Below, piece after piece: positions 23,963 to 37,255 of a stretch of 64,000 nucleotides of DNA. The stretch spans positions 14,535,437 through 14,599,436 of the forward strand of contig NC_059475.1 in assembly GCF_018139145.2 (NCBI RefSeq), read 5' to 3'. The notes below the pieces were generated by a model, which had not been told where the DNA came from, searched no databases, and saw only the letters and a program-made list of their open reading frames with translations. A program made the translations under genes and the position numbers. Source of the stretch: Gymnogyps californianus (taxonomy: Eukaryota; Chordata; Aves; Accipitriformes; Cathartidae). Numbering within the stretch: the stretch's first letter is position 1; each line of letters opens with the position of its first letter.

Positions 23963-25686
23963 AAAGAAAATAATAGGGAGATTCACTTGTATTTATTCAA
24001 AGCTACTCATTTTAATATAGAAAGTAAGGCAAAATCTCCATAACGTTATAGTTTATTCAGTCTCTATTTAGAGCTTTTCTCACTTGCATTTCTTAAATGT
24101 TGATTTTTATTTTGTGTTGAGCACTTTAATATCAAATCATCAAAAACGCAATCTGGTAACCTGAGCCACATTACAGCTTCAATACAGCACTGCCTCATTC
24201 TGTGCTAAACCACAGTTCTTTGATAAAAAACATGATAAAGAGCTACATTGTACAAAACACAGTACAGCCAGCTGCAAATATTCCAGGGCTATCCAGTAGT
24301 AAATAGCATAAAGTATAGAATGTGTGGAGGCTAATGCTCTCATTCATTCCTGGATATATATATTTTTTTTAAAAGTAAAAATCAGATAAAGCAAGCCATG
24401 TAAAATCTGCCTACCATCAGCTGAAAGCATCAAGAAAACTGAGTGATTTTATCGCTTATCTGCCAAATGAGAACACAGTGCAAATATAGATGTACTTTCA
24501 GAGCTCTAAACTAGATTTAAGAGTGAACTAAAGCTCTAGATTCTTTCTCCTCCGTGCTCTGAAAAATTGGGGTTGGACCTTGCTTTTGTGGGTCAAATCA
24601 TACTGATTTTACTACTTTGAGAAAGAGTGTGACCCCTGCTAAATTTTCTTAGTGTCACTGAAATATGTTAAATAAAAATAAATCTTCAGAAAATGTGTAT
24701 GCATGAAGGAACTAGAAGGTGTAGGCTCTTTCCAAGAGGCCTGTGTAATGAATGAGGTTGATGTATGGGACCTGTCTGCCCAGCATGTTTGTTGGTGAAT
24801 CTGATGCAGATTCTCTTTCCAAATGGGAACAAAAAAGCAATGAAGTAGCTTTCAAAGTGTACAGACATACACAAGTGCAACCAGAACAGAATATCTCTGA
24901 GCTCTAATGTTGCTGAGCTACATTGATACTAGCAGCAAAATGAAAGGTAAAAGCAAATGATTCCAGGAGCACAGGAACCATTGTGGACTGGTTTTCGATG
25001 GACCTGCATATAATGCTTGATAGTGAAATCTGACATTTTCCCATGGCTTGGAAGAATCTCCTGTCTCTACCCTAGGGTTATCATCCTGGTATTTCAAAAG
25101 CAGAAAATTATTTTGGTCTTCCCAATGTAAACTTTTCTAGGGACCAGTAAGTGCACAAGCCCAGCTTGCAGCTTTTCCTTATCTTTGATACTAGTTCTAC
25201 TTGCAAATGTGCTGATACAGGAAGCTTTGGGGAAAACCAGATAAAAAAATGTGGTTGCATCAGCCTTGTTTTCTGAGGAAACCAGGCTTAAAAACCCCTT
25301 TGCACATCTATATATAAAGAAGAGTGTTTTGGGTGACCCTTTCTTAAAAAAGATTGCTCAGTAGGTAGAATATCCTTTTCCAAAATGCTACCTGAGTCTA
25401 ATATGACAGTTGTAGGAAAACTCTCTCTTGCCAGGCATATCCTGAAGTAGTGCCAGAGGCTTGCTGGCTTTGAGACATGTTAGGAGTTATTCATAACTCA
25501 GTGTGGGTACCTACTAGCACTGGAATGTGCAAAGTGATTTTTCGAAACCCACACAGAATCTTCAGAAGATGGTCATATTTGATGTAGGCTTTTTCATGCT
25601 ATAGAGACTGTGCATAAGAAATCATAGTATGCATAAATAGTGCCAAGACTTGAAATTCCAGCCTTTCCCAAGGAGACAGTTCCCAC

Positions 25687-25731
25687 ATCTTTTTTTCTTT
25701 TCTTTTTTTTTTCTTCCTTCTTTTTCTTTTT
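25687..25731. repeat. Polypyrimidine tract
   Basis: About 45 bases of nearly uninterrupted T and C. It is a low-complexity tract with potential for triplex structure. No splice acceptor context with a coding exon follows. Confidence 0.85.
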
Positions 25732-28050
25732 GGGTCATGCTGTGGCCAGGAGATGAGTAGGAAGTATGATATTCATTGTATTTTTGACATGGTGAAAATT
25801 ACACTTGTGTTGCTGTAGTTCTGAGTGAATATCTGTGATATTTAATTATGGCAGTAGCACCAAAGCATTAAAAAGAATTTCTGCACAGTCACAACTTGTC
25901 AGGAAGAATGCTTAAACTCAGATAGATTTGTTTAAATGGTTTCTGTTTTGTTTTCCTAGAGTTGTTGACACAGGCTAGGCCTAAGTCTGGCTCTGCTGAA
26001 AAACAGCACCTCTCCTGAAGCTCCATGAAAGATATGGGTACTGTGGTTATTGCAAGGAATTTTAATGACGACTTGTTTTTTCATTAAAAATGAGCAGCTT
26101 TGTGAGTAGATGCAGAACTAGAATTTGATCTCTTTAAAAAAAATTTTTTTTATTCTTCATTGTTATATATTAAAGTTTCTTAGGCCAACAAAGGGAACAG
26201 CCTTAAAGAAAAATACCAAGTAATAGGGTGAACGGGATGACTCAAATCTATGCAGCATATTCAGAAACACTACAAGAGACTTGAAGTGATTCTTGGTGAC
26301 AAATTATGCAGCAGAATATGTAGATGTAACACACTCTACGGTATAGACTATCATCATGATACCTGTTTGAGATCAGGAAAGAATTTCGCATGTTGGCTGA
26401 TGACAGGTCAGTACTGATTACTGAAAAAGGATGGTGGCTGTTAGGGTGAAGGTCTCTGATGTGCCATAGGCATGGTATAAAAATCTTGCCAGAGCAAAGA
26501 TGGGAAAGAGTGTGCTGTCAAATATTCCTGCCATGGAGCCTTGGACTACTTGTTAGAGAAGCATGTATTTTTTTAAATTAAAGTCTGTGTGCTTTTTTCT
26601 TCTAAAAATCTTAAAGTAGTGAAATTTATTCTGAAAAGTGGAACTTTTGAGTCTCTTCTATAGCCAGGAAGTTAGAATTAAAACAACAGGAACTTATGAA
26701 GATGGTTGTAACCTGATACTTTTCATAAGTCTCAGGTCAACAGATCTCTAAATATATTTCTTTCCATGGTTATAAAATAATCTCTTCATGAAAGCCTGAG
26801 TTTGTAGGGGACCTTCTAAGTCACAGAATACTTCCAGCCTCTGATAACATTAAATAAATTAAGAATTTGTCTGCTCTTCTCACTACAGAGAAACATCCCA
26901 TATGTTTGTTGTGCTTATTGTCAGTAGAAGGAGAGGTCAAACAGCTATTCCTTCCTGTACTGTTTTGTGTCAATGTACAGGAGATATGCCAAAGATGTTC
27001 GGGGTCTTGCATTCCAGCAGCGAGGACCTTGCCTGCTCTGTGACAGAGAAAGGGTTGCTTGCTTGGTTTTTCTTTTACTTGTGGAAGGTCCATTGAACCA
27101 GCCTCTATGGTAGGAAGTAAATAAATAGTACTTTGGCAGTCTTTTCAGATTACAGAGAAAATGTGAAGTTTACAGGAGATCATTGGGATAAATAACTTCC
27201 TTTCTGCAAGTGGTTCAGATTGTAGCTGTAGACATGATGGAGCAATTTGAGTTGGTGTTGATTAAAGGTCAAACAGATGGTTATCCCCTTACTTGCCTCG
27301 GGGTAGACGTGCTTTTTCGCATTGTCTTTTTTTATTTGAATTACCAAGTATACACCAATAGGTGATTTAAGGAAAGATTCAGCTGCCTTCCCCTCTTTTT
27401 TTCTTACCTAAGAAAGTATGGTCCTGACCTATAGAAACTCCCCAATATCAGATCAGGCTAAATGACAGCTTTTATTGCTTCACAGAGTCATTGCTTTGGA
27501 GCTAGCCTGTAGTTTCTGGCTGCTGAATACTGAATAACTGAATGGTGGGTAGGGGAGAGGGAAGCTTAGGGGAAGATCATCGTTCCCCATGGTGCAGTGT
27601 CCAGTGATCCCTGTGAGTGACTAATTCTCTGAGGCTGGAAAGAAGGGAAGTAGGGACAGAGCTGTCTGCACTTTCTGACCAGTTTTGCAGTAAAATGCCT
27701 TTTCTGATGTATAAGGGAACAGTTTGGAGTGTGAGCATTTGGGCTGTCTCTGATATTTTGATGCTTTTTCCCTTTAACCGGGGTAGGCCTCTAGCCCAGC
27801 CTCTGACCAGGCCTTTGCTTATTTCTGTGCAATAGCAGCCTAACTCTGCTAGGCTGCGATGCGAGCTGGGGCACGCACAGTTGACAAGGCCCCTGTCTAC
27901 AGTCTCCCACCCCTTTGGTAGAGCATGAGTGCAAATAGAGCTTTCTTGCTCTAATGGCTGTGAAAAGCAAACCCAAGTGGAACACACTCTGCAGATCGAT
28001 TCTGAACTGCTGAGTGAATGCTTTCAAAAAACATTTTCTTTGTTTGCCAA

Positions 28051-28080
28051 TTTTCCTTCCTTTTTTTTTTTTTTTTTTTT
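28051..28080. repeat. Poly-T tract
   Basis: A pyrimidine lead-in followed by at least 20 T. The phenylalanine run in the frame crossing it is an artefact. Confidence 0.85.
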
Positions 28081-30424
28081 ACTTTTTCTATATTGTGGCT
28101 TCCAACCCTTCTGGCTTGAAAGGCAAAGACATTATTTCAAAACCTTTAGGGTTCTGAAAGCAATAAATGGGGAAGATTCTCTACTTTGTTTTCGAGCAGC
28201 ACAAAAGGACAAAAGCCACCACTTCTGGATGCAGACACACAGAGCATAGATGGGTTTTATTTTTTGTAAGCTTTAGTACAGATTGTATCTCTTGGTGAGA
28301 AGGGGAATTGTTGAATGGCAAAACAGTCATAATCTGCATTTGGTCAATGATCTTTGGGGGCTTCAAACCAGATGACCTGAGCCTGAAGGCTGTTCTGATT
28401 TCAGTGGGAGCAGAGTTTGGGGATCAATGGTTAGGAGTTGGTTTCTCCTTCTCTTCTTCTCTTTCTTGGGCTATCCTACATGGAAAAGTCTTAGTTTTTA
28501 ATAGACACACTCCAAAACTCCAGCTGAGCAGGGTGATTTGGGAACCCCCTACGTGGGCTGTAAGATCCCTGGTTAAAGAACACGATTGGAGTGCATTTCT
28601 GGCTACCTGTCTGGGAAATCTGTGGTGAATCAAAGCAGCAGTGACATACTCGTTCTCCCTCCTGGTAGAGAAGGACCTGGCCTGCAGGAGCGAAGGGCTT
28701 GCTGTTTGCCTTCACAAAGCATAGGACACCCCAGTGCTGTGAATATCCAGAGCCCTGGTGTAGAGGGGAGCAGACTGCAATCCAGAGGGGTGCTTTTTGC
28801 TGTGTGTGATCTGTGTGTGTGATAAAAGGTGGTTATCGGGCTAGAAGCCCTTCAGGACATTGTAGGAATGAGAAGCTCCTGGAAGGAGGACTCAGTTATG
28901 TGGGAATCACTCTAAAGAGGAAGATCGAGAAGTGTGGAAAATAAGGGGGATCCCCAGTGAGATAGTGTGGCAAGGAGGAAGGTGGGCAATACAAAGTATA
29001 CAGAGAGTTAGGAGAACAGTAGTGCATGGGAAGTGAGGAAGGTGAACAGAGGAAAGAACAAAAAAAGGAAAAAGCAACTTGGCTGTAATGTGCTGTGAAA
29101 TGCAAAGGGAAAGAGAAGTGAAATCAGTTTCAGAATGCAAAATACATTTTTTTTTTTTAATCAGATGGAGCTGCCAGATGAACTTCTTTCCCCCAAGTCA
29201 CCAGGATAATCTCTTTATTCTACTTCAGCTCATCCACTAGTCTCGCTGGCATGAGTTACAGCCCTTTACAAAATGGGCATGTATTACAAGCAAAGCTGGC
29301 CTGTAAAATAAGAGCTTTCTTAAATGGGGTAGGAGGAAATTATTTGGCTCCACAGACAAGATTACAGTCTCCTTTAATGAAAGTTTTGTATTAGACTTTC
29401 CAAAAGAGATAGAGGGAGGCCTTGCAGCAATTGCATAATTTTAAATATTAAGGGTGTAAATTTGATAAAGCCTCAAACCGTGCACAAGGCTTAATTTTTC
29501 CACGTTTTCAAGATGGATTGTACATTGGCTTATGAAATTCAGCTTTGTTTCTGATGTTTTAAAACTGAGTTTACTTTCTAGTTCATCTTTGATTTCCTAC
29601 CAGCTAGATTCCTGGATTATAAACAGGGAACACAATAGAGATATAGTTACATCCTGTTACCTATGCTCCTTTGAAACTTTGACCCTTTATGGATGTCCTT
29701 GTTTCCTTACAATGATTTTTCAGTGTTTACTTTTACTTGAGAGGAAAGAATGTATAATCAGTCTCTGCTAATTTTATTAAGGGTAGTTATCAAAATGAAG
29801 GATGGTGTGGGACTGACACTTATGGCAGGAATTTGTTCACAAACCTGAGCATTGGTCCAGTATTGCAACTCAGTTGTAAGAACTGCTTGCATGATGCATG
29901 CTGGGGCAAATGAATGGTGTGTTTAGTCCAGTGTGTTTTCTTTGACAATTGCCAGAAGCAGAGACATTTCAGAGAAAACAATCTTGCTTCTGCGACTCCA
30001 CTGTGGTAGGAAATGTCCTGCAGAACCTCTCTGAAAACTGACTTTGCTATAAAAAGAACTAAGAGCCAAAAAATATTTTTCTGCCTTAGTGAGCGTAAGT
30101 GTTCTTACTGACACAAAAAAGAAGTCTCTGTTTTTGCTTGTGTCATGTTGAGCTGTTTGATAATGCAGTTACCAGTAACAATTGTGTGTGTTATATGTAC
30201 ACACATTCAACAGGATTCTTAAATAAATTACTTGCATAGTTGTGCAAAATGGAAATGAATAATTTGCTGTCAAGTAGGTCCTTGCAAACAGTAATTTACC
30301 CAGGAAACTCTTAAGGACAGCATGGGCGACAGGAAGGAAAGAAGAGAAAGGGAGAAAAACTGAACAACAGAGGAAGCAGACTATATAGAGGAAGTGAAGA
30401 TGCAAGAACACTGAACACTTGGGA

Positions 30425-30610
30425 ACAAACGGTGTGAGTTGGCCATGAGTTGCTTCAGGTTGAAAATCAGGAGCAAACCTAACTATCAGAGCAGTGAGAG
30501 ACTAGAACTGCCTTCCATGAGCCCTATGGACCAAAATTAATGTTTCCAAGATGGAGGTTTAACTGCTTATGAAAGGCCTTATATGAAGTGTGCAGCTATG
30601 AGGCCAGGAG
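30425..30610 (+). mobile_element. Ancient CR1-type LINE fragment, 3' coding end
   Basis: The plus strand carries, in order, 'ggttgaaaatcaggagcaaa', 'cctaactatcagagcagtga', 'gactagaactgccttcc' and 'aatgtttccaagatggaggt'. This is the landmark order of the last part of CR1 ORF2: the 'RLWNxLPxEVV' and 'SLEVFK' region that follows the reverse transcriptase. The frame is broken and no protein could be made. Only the terminal portion is present, as expected from 5' truncation during retroposition, and age has erased the ends. Confidence 0.6.
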
Positions 30611-33262
30611 CCAATAGTCCAGGTAGCACTCTCATGTTCTGTGTTTCTGCAGGAGGCTTGTGCATATGGTTATCTTGTGTATAGCTTGGAAGTGAACATA
30701 AAATGACCATAACATGATGCTTATTTTCCCATGTTAAACCATAATCTTGAGTATGGACAGCAGACAGTTAAGGGTCAGACTGTATGTTGCACAAAAAACC
30801 TTGACATATCCTTTCATTTCCAAAAATATACTTTTAATAATAAATGTCACAGTAATCATTATGAGGCTGCAGCTCATCTTGCACTCAGAAAGTGGAAATC
30901 TCCTTTACTAAGTATTTCTGGGTTTTTTGTCATTAGCAGTTACTATTTTAGATGCAGTCACATAATAACACTAGACAGTAAACAGTAGTAGTCAAGCAGA
31001 TTTAATTTGTTTTTTAAAAAACTTTTCATGTGAGACCCAGTCCTCACCTCTACTGAGAAGAGGCAGAGACACATTGGCAGAATCTGTGTTAAGGTTATTA
31101 CAGTTCAGCCTACAAAGTTGGTGACATTCCATTTTTAGTCTTTGTGTAGATCCACACATGAAAATTATACTGATTTTTTTTTAATAACGGAAGAGAGTTT
31201 GCGCACAAGCAAATCGATTCCTAAATCCATCTGTTCAGACCAGTATGTTATGCACTGTAAATCAGGAAACTCATGAAAAATGAAAAGTGGTGTTATCATA
31301 TTAGAGAATTTTGCTCTCTTTGGCAGTACATCTATAATGCCAGTTCCCATAATCGACTAGACTTTTCCCTGTACTTTCAGAAGCCTGCAGGCTAAATGGA
31401 AGTGAATGCCGTGGGCATTATGGTCTTGATTATATGGTGTATCCATTTTCATATCCTGGATGTCTGACCATAGCCTCTGGGCATCTGTAACAGAGGAGCA
31501 GGTCTACTAACTCATGCATTTGTTACTTGTATCTACAGCTGCACTTTATAATGGTTTGGAGCATTTCTGCTGTTAAAACTGCTGTAAGAACTGTTTTGAG
31601 TAAGTCGCCCTGAATGGCTAATTCTGTTCTGGCTATTAGGTTTCACAGGTACAGCTCCTCATTAGATCCGAACTATTCTTCCCTGAGACTGCCATGCTTT
31701 CCAAGTTCTATTTTCATTCCTTTTTTCACTCCTGTTCCTCTAATAATCAGTGTCCCCATGGGCACCTAAAAGCTTACACAAGCTTGAGTCACTCAGAACA
31801 ATGTTTCAGTATTAGGTTTCTATGATGAGAATGTGGGGTGTCATGCAGAAAACAATAAAATAGGCTTTTATAGAAGACTGAATTGGAGGGTAAGGGACAA
31901 GGAGGAGGTATAGGGAATTCGTATTTTACTTTGTCAGTCTTCTGCAAAATATCTTGCTTTTCAGTCTAAACTCAACGTCTCTATTGTTGGGAGGAAAAAA
32001 AGTAAAACGTAAAACTAAAAATTTTTTTTCCATTAAATGCACTAGTTTCAGTTTCTGGAGTTTTGACTTCTTGCTCAGTGTTTCAATTTACCCATATGAA
32101 TATACATTTATCAAAGTGCAAGAGGAGACATTTTTCCTCTACTTTCTGGGGAAAAATCTTGGTAGAGCTAATAGGAGCTAACCAGGGAAGTCACAGAAAC
32201 TCAAAGTAAGCAAGCTGAGCAGTCTTTGTAACTTTTGTGAGGTGGTTTGCTTTCCCATCTTGAAACTCCTCTTTACTTACTGTCTTCTCCTGCACCTTGA
32301 CCCTGAAATAATTCTGCTGCTTCTCAGTAAATGTTTTCCTCCAAAGCATTGTGGAGCCCAGCTATTGATAGTCTCCCCAGTATATATATATATAGCAAAA
32401 TGCTCTCTTGGGTCATGACTGGTTGAAATTTTCATTGAGGATCCTGTTCCCAAAAGTCTGTGCCTTGAGCGCGTGGGTACAAAAATATATTTAAACAGCA
32501 GCATTTGGAGGTGATGGTATTGGTATGGGTTTTTCTGTTGTTTTTAAGTTGTGGGATGTTTTTTAAGAGAGATTCAGACTGAGTAGTAGTAATTTTAAAT
32601 AAATGTGTTTCTGTGTGGTGACTTGAGGCTGTTTGACCTGCCTGGCTTGCTTTATCTAGTTTGGTGTGCTGTTCTCCTGCATGGAAGCAGGATATGGTAT
32701 CTACATTTGCACAAATTGAAGGTCCAGTCCTCTCGGCTGGCTGTGCAGAAGAGTAACTTTCTCCACCTGTGCTTTTGCAGTGGTGGTGCTGCTTGGTGTG
32801 TGCATCCCCAGGCAACTTGATTCCTTTTAAAAAGACTTTCAGTCTGAAATTTGTGCTCCTGACAGTCCTGGTTAGTGCCATGCAACTCATCTAGCCAGTT
32901 CAAGTGGGAAACCAGACTACTGCAAAGGATGAGGCACAGGACATGCTTTCTCTAGCCTTGGAGAAAATGGTTCTGTCTGTGTGACTAACCTGCCTCCCTG
33001 ATTTTCCTACAAGACTATGAAGGCTTGGGAGACTCATGAAAAATCATGAGTGAAAAGGCTGAGAATAGGCTGATTGGGTAAGGGTGAGAGATGTAAAGCT
33101 GTTGTGGTGAAAGCCCTACAAGTATCCCATGCCAATACCTGAAATTTTGTGTGTGCGTGTATGAGTTGGAGCAGTTACGCTGGACATGATGTATACACAG
33201 AAAAGGCAGTCTTTGCATTGAAGCATTCATGGTTTCAAAAGGCAGAAAAAAAGAAAATATTC
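30611..33262. other. Non-genic DNA with the window's longest open frame
   Basis: The minus-strand frame 32432-32890 has 152 codons, the longest ATG frame here. Its translation is rich in Lys, Thr, Ser and His with no hydrophobic core pattern, repeat, signal peptide or family motif that I recognise. A second minus frame (32652-32903) overlaps it in another phase. I do not call it a gene. Otherwise only short AT repeats are present. Confidence 0.55.
32381..32394. repeat. (TA)7 microsatellite
   Basis: A perfect short TA run with no flanking element recognised. Confidence 0.85.
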
Positions 33263-33394
33263 TGCTATTCACATTTTACAGAAAGGCTCAAGGGAAAGAT
33301 GAAATGTTTAGCTTGAACATGCCCAGGAAACATATGATAAAGTAGGAAACAGAGCTTGAAGCTTTTGTGTCCCAGTCAGCGCTCCAAAGGACCA
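33263..33394 (+). mobile_element. MIR-like SINE core
   Basis: The plus strand follows the MIR core in order. 'ctattcacattttacagaaa' comes first, then a 'gaacatgcccagg' segment matching 'cttgcccaagg', then 'aaacagagcttgaagc' matching the 'cagagccgggattcgaac' part, then 'tgtcccagtcagcgctcc' matching the distal end. Identity is modest, as expected for an amniote-age SINE, but the collinearity is good. MIR elements are tRNA-derived and non-coding. Confidence 0.55.
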
Positions 33395-36065
33395 GCTTTT
33401 AAGAGACACATGTCCTGAATACTCTGTTATTAATAGTGATTTACATAACAGCTTGTAGCCCCATTTCAATATTACAGAATAGGACTCTTCTTTTGTGAAA
33501 ATGACCTGGATTTATATCAGCAGTAGTAAAATACTGTTGCAGTGAAGGGCTGTGAAGAGGGGGGGAGGGAGTATGAAACTAAAAATAAGAAATATGTACA
33601 GTACATAATTCTAACAATGTTATCTGAAAGACAGTAAAAATAGACTCAATTAGATATTGTCAGAGCTTTTTTTCTCCATGCAGCTGCCTAGCCAAATATG
33701 ACAATTTTTCAACAATATAAAAGTTCTAACACAATGCATGATACATTGTACTGAATTCATTAACACTTTGCTACCTTAAACATCATTGTAAAGAAGGAAA
33801 ATAATGTAAGGGAAGCTTGTCATTTTTTGTTGTTGTTCCTTTTGTTTCTGTGACATGTTTGGAATTGCACGCCTGCGAGAGTTTTGTGATCTAAATTTAA
33901 TGATCCTAAAAGGGATTTAGTAAGATATTGTTCTTTTCTCCTGCAGACATCCCTAGGCTGAGTGGTACATGAAAAGTGTGACTCAATTATACAAAAAATG
34001 TAATTTATCTTTAAAAATAAAAAGCCTTTTCATGCAGTATTTCCACAGGGATGTAGCCTTAGTGTAGAGCTTTCCTAGCTCTGCTTTGCAACAGTATAAT
34101 TCTTATAGAATGAGAATTTGCATACAGTGTACAGAATATCTATGTGCACATGTGTACCCCCCGCTTTTCATGAATAAAGACATTATGATGGCAGTCAATA
34201 TATTTGGCTTTGATTTGGCATTGAGATCTGCAGATTTCTGCTCTCATTCAGTGTTGTCAATTTACAGAATTAATAGAGTAGACAGTTGGTCACAGTGCAG
34301 ATACTAAAACTTTAAAATTCAGATCTTCAGCTGTATTAACCTGCATTAGGCTGAAATGTTGGGTCCAGTCCTAATCCCTGTTGTGCAAACCAGCTCTTTT
34401 AGCTACCATTTTTTTACAGAGTTCTACGTTCAAGATGATAGACATTTGCAAAATTATTGGGGGTTATGTTGGAGTTAAAAGTAGGAATAACATGTTGATC
34501 ACATAAAGTAAAAAAACCCACTGCTTTGGGCACGCTGTTGGGCTTAATATTTTTTGTGGATATAATGTGCTCCGTCATGTACATATGGCTTGACGATCTC
34601 ACCTGAACTACAGAGAAAGCCTCTAGGACTGAAGAAGAATCTGATGCATTTTTGAAAGGAGATAAGGCTGAAGACTAAGAAAACATATTGCTTATTGGGC
34701 AATATCATAAACTTACAAATCTCTTATTATTTTCTCTTTTGTCTCAATTTAGTGCAATGTGTACTTCTGGCAAATTATCTGGAAATATTGCATTCCAAGT
34801 TGGACAAAACTTAACCAGGGTTCTTTTGCTATGCCCTTTTACCCTTAGCCCTGGGAATCAGGAATGGTATCTATCCCGTATGCTCAAAGCATGAGCAAAG
34901 AGCGTTGCTGTGATTAGTTAATCAGGATATGGAAGGTGATAGCAGTTAGTTTCTGGGAGGTTAGACTAGAGTCCTCTTCACTCCTAACAAGGAATTCATA
35001 GCTGTATAGATCTAATTTTCTTGTTGCTGTCTTCTGTGGCACCCGTCAGAAGTGGTCATTCACGGCTGTTTGGCTTGTATTGCTTCCTGGGACTCTGCAA
35101 CTCCAGCCCAGGAGTGACAGAAATGTAGAATGTCAGTTTGACATGGAGTTTGCATTGCTATATATACATGTACATGCATATACTGGATTATCTCTGTTTC
35201 TCCTTTCTAAAGTGGACTTTGGAAAACTGCTTCCTCTTTCAGATACTGGTCACACTTTATATGAAAGGAGTAAAGGAAGCTTATGAGGGTGAAAACTACA
35301 CAGAGGAATGAATTTCCCTAGGAATCTGGTCTTAATATTTACACTGAAGAACTGATAAAATTTTGAGTCTGACAGCAGCCTATTTCAGCTCTTTAAAGAT
35401 GTTCTCTATAAAATTGTGAAGTTTCTTGGCAAATACGTATCAAAATCGGGAAGGAGACATTGGAACAGAAGAACTTCAAATTTGTAAATCACTGCAATGT
35501 CATTTTCACCAATTATATGAAGGTTTCATCTTTAGTTGTGGCATCTTATCCCAAATTAAACTGGGTTCTACGCAGAAAGATACTGTACTAGTCAAACACT
35601 GAAGAGGTTAAGCCAAATGAAGAGAGACTAGCTTACACTACCCACTATATGGTATGATTAGCACAAAAGAGCAAGACAATATTAGGGAACCATTAAACAG
35701 TGCAAGCAATAAAAATTATGCTGGAGATTGGGAAACACCCTATGCCAAGGCAGTGCTCTCATGTTTCACCTTCTTTCAATGTGGATAATACACCAGCCTG
35801 CACTGGCAAAAATAGTGGAACAGATGAAGGGGAAAAAAAACCAAACAAACTTGGACTGGACATCTACCTGAAAGCCTGGAAACAGACTGGCCAAACCAGA
35901 GATATTTCTGTCATCACCAATATCATGGGAACAAAAGATGACACAAGGAACAGTGGCTGTTCTAATGACATGTGAGGTAGAAAACCAGAAATTATGGAAA
36001 ATATGTATTTTTTGAGTGTTGTAGAAAAAGCATGCCACACTGAACATTCATGCCTATCTAGGCAT
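33395..36065. other. AT-rich non-genic DNA
   Basis: No coding or RNA feature was recognised. Frames are all below 95 codons and conflict between strands. The stretch 35590-36065 lies where an LTR body should be if the terminus at 36066-36101 belonged to a full LTR, but I cannot recognise LTR sequence there. Confidence 0.55.
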
Positions 36066-36101
36066 AAGAAAATTAACTCCATCCCAGCCAAATCCAGTAC
36101 A
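36066..36101 (-). mobile_element. ERVL-like LTR 5' terminus fragment
   Basis: On the minus strand this begins TGTACTGGATTTGGCTGGG and continues into the AGTTAATTTTCTT block. It matches the first 36 bases of the LTR at 6086-6694 at 31 of 36 positions. The TGTACTGG start is typical of a second avian ERVL-like LTR subtype. Similarity stops abruptly after the terminus, so it is a fragment or a highly decayed copy. No promoter elements remain. Confidence 0.55.
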
Positions 36102-37079
36102 GCATCTGCCTAACTTTGGAAGAAGTTAGTTTACACTATGCCATGGTGGAAAGACATGGAAAGTCAAAAAGCAAATTTTTTTTTTTTTTTTTTTTTTAGG
36201 GTGTGGAGGGGCCCCTTAAACTCAGTCACTTTATGCATAAGCTTACAGAGTTCATTTTTCTTACCATTCCACACTGTGTAATGATTACTTTAGTTCCAGC
36301 TGAGCTGAGAGTGCGCTTCTATCTTCAACTGGAACTTTGTTAAAAAAGTCTGTAATTACAATTAAATTTAAACCACATACAATTGTATGTGTATGCTAAT
36401 AAAACATTTCTATTGCACCTATCTATATATAAAGTGTAGAAGAGCCTTAAAAAACCTACTCAACCAAAAAATCCCAAATAACTTCATGGATGTTTTGCAA
36501 TGTATTAATTTGAGTTTTTCAGCCCATATGGAGTTCATCCAGTTGTATTTATGGTCTGGCAGGCATCAGTACAGATTGAGTTGTGTCTCTGCATTGGACC
36601 CTGTAAGCTTGCTTCATAGCACTTTGCTGGACTGAATGTCTCTGCTCTAGAGTTGCTGTGTGCCCATGGCATACAGCTAAAACCTGCTTATATCTGCTGA
36701 GGATCTTGTCTGGTATGGCAGTCAGTCTTTGGTAATATTTTTGGTAATTCTTCACTAATACTGAAGTAGTCCACTAGTAGGCTTTGTGGCAGCGCTCTTC
36801 AGAGAGTAAAACAGGAACATAATGAAAGTATGTGCTACTAAATTATGTAAATTATGTGTAGCTACTTCTAATTTGTGAATATGCAGTTTACTAATCCTTT
36901 ATTTAGGGATACAAGGCCTGATATCCTAGAGTTCAACGGAAGTAATTACACTTTGCCAATCAGCCTTGACAGTTGATTTATTTAGTTTATGAATTTTACC
37001 TTAGGATCCAATGGGAGCGAGAGGGAATGGGACTACGTTGCACTAAATTCTGCTAATGTTCACTAAGGCACTCTGCTGC
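36102..37079. other. Non-genic DNA with a poly-T tract
   Basis: A run of about 23 T lies at 36176-36198. No gene was recognised. The short phrase at 36919-36956 weakly resembles an old palindromic repeat half. Confidence 0.55.
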
Positions 37080-37255
37080 TTTTCATAGCATTGCTACGGA
37101 CTTTTAAACAGTTGAAGGATTTCTGTTCCAGAGAGGTTTGGGTTGGTGTGGTGAATCAGTCCCTCATCTTAGTTACAAAAGTGTCCATTTGTTAGAGCTC
37201 TTAAAGATCCTTTCAGATGAAAGATGCTAATAAATGTAAGATAATGGGTACATGC
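37080..37255 (+). mobile_element. Old SINE or L2-like 3' end remnant
   Basis: The 3' part, 'agatcctttcagatgaaaga' followed by 'tgctaataaatgtaaga', is the standard tail of amniote tRNA-derived SINEs with an L2-like 3' end. It is preceded by 'gtttgggttggtgtggtgaa', which fits the body of such an element. The copy is non-coding and eroded, and its 5' end is approximate. Confidence 0.5.

Larger units (their letters stand above)
23963..30424. other. Non-genic DNA
   Basis: No gene was seen. Pyrimidine and T tracts are listed separately. The stretch 28860-29120 is purine-rich on the plus strand. A phrase near 28397-28421 ('tgatttcagtgggagcagag') resembles half of the old palindromic repeat seen elsewhere. 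The frames at 27577-27987 (136 codons, minus) and 28308-28628 (106 codons, plus) match no family. Confidence 0.6.

Noticed and set aside
36176..36198. T23 as the poly-A tail of a minus-strand processed pseudogene
   Set aside because: The sequence beyond 36198 resembles no cDNA I know, and no clear target-site duplication was found.
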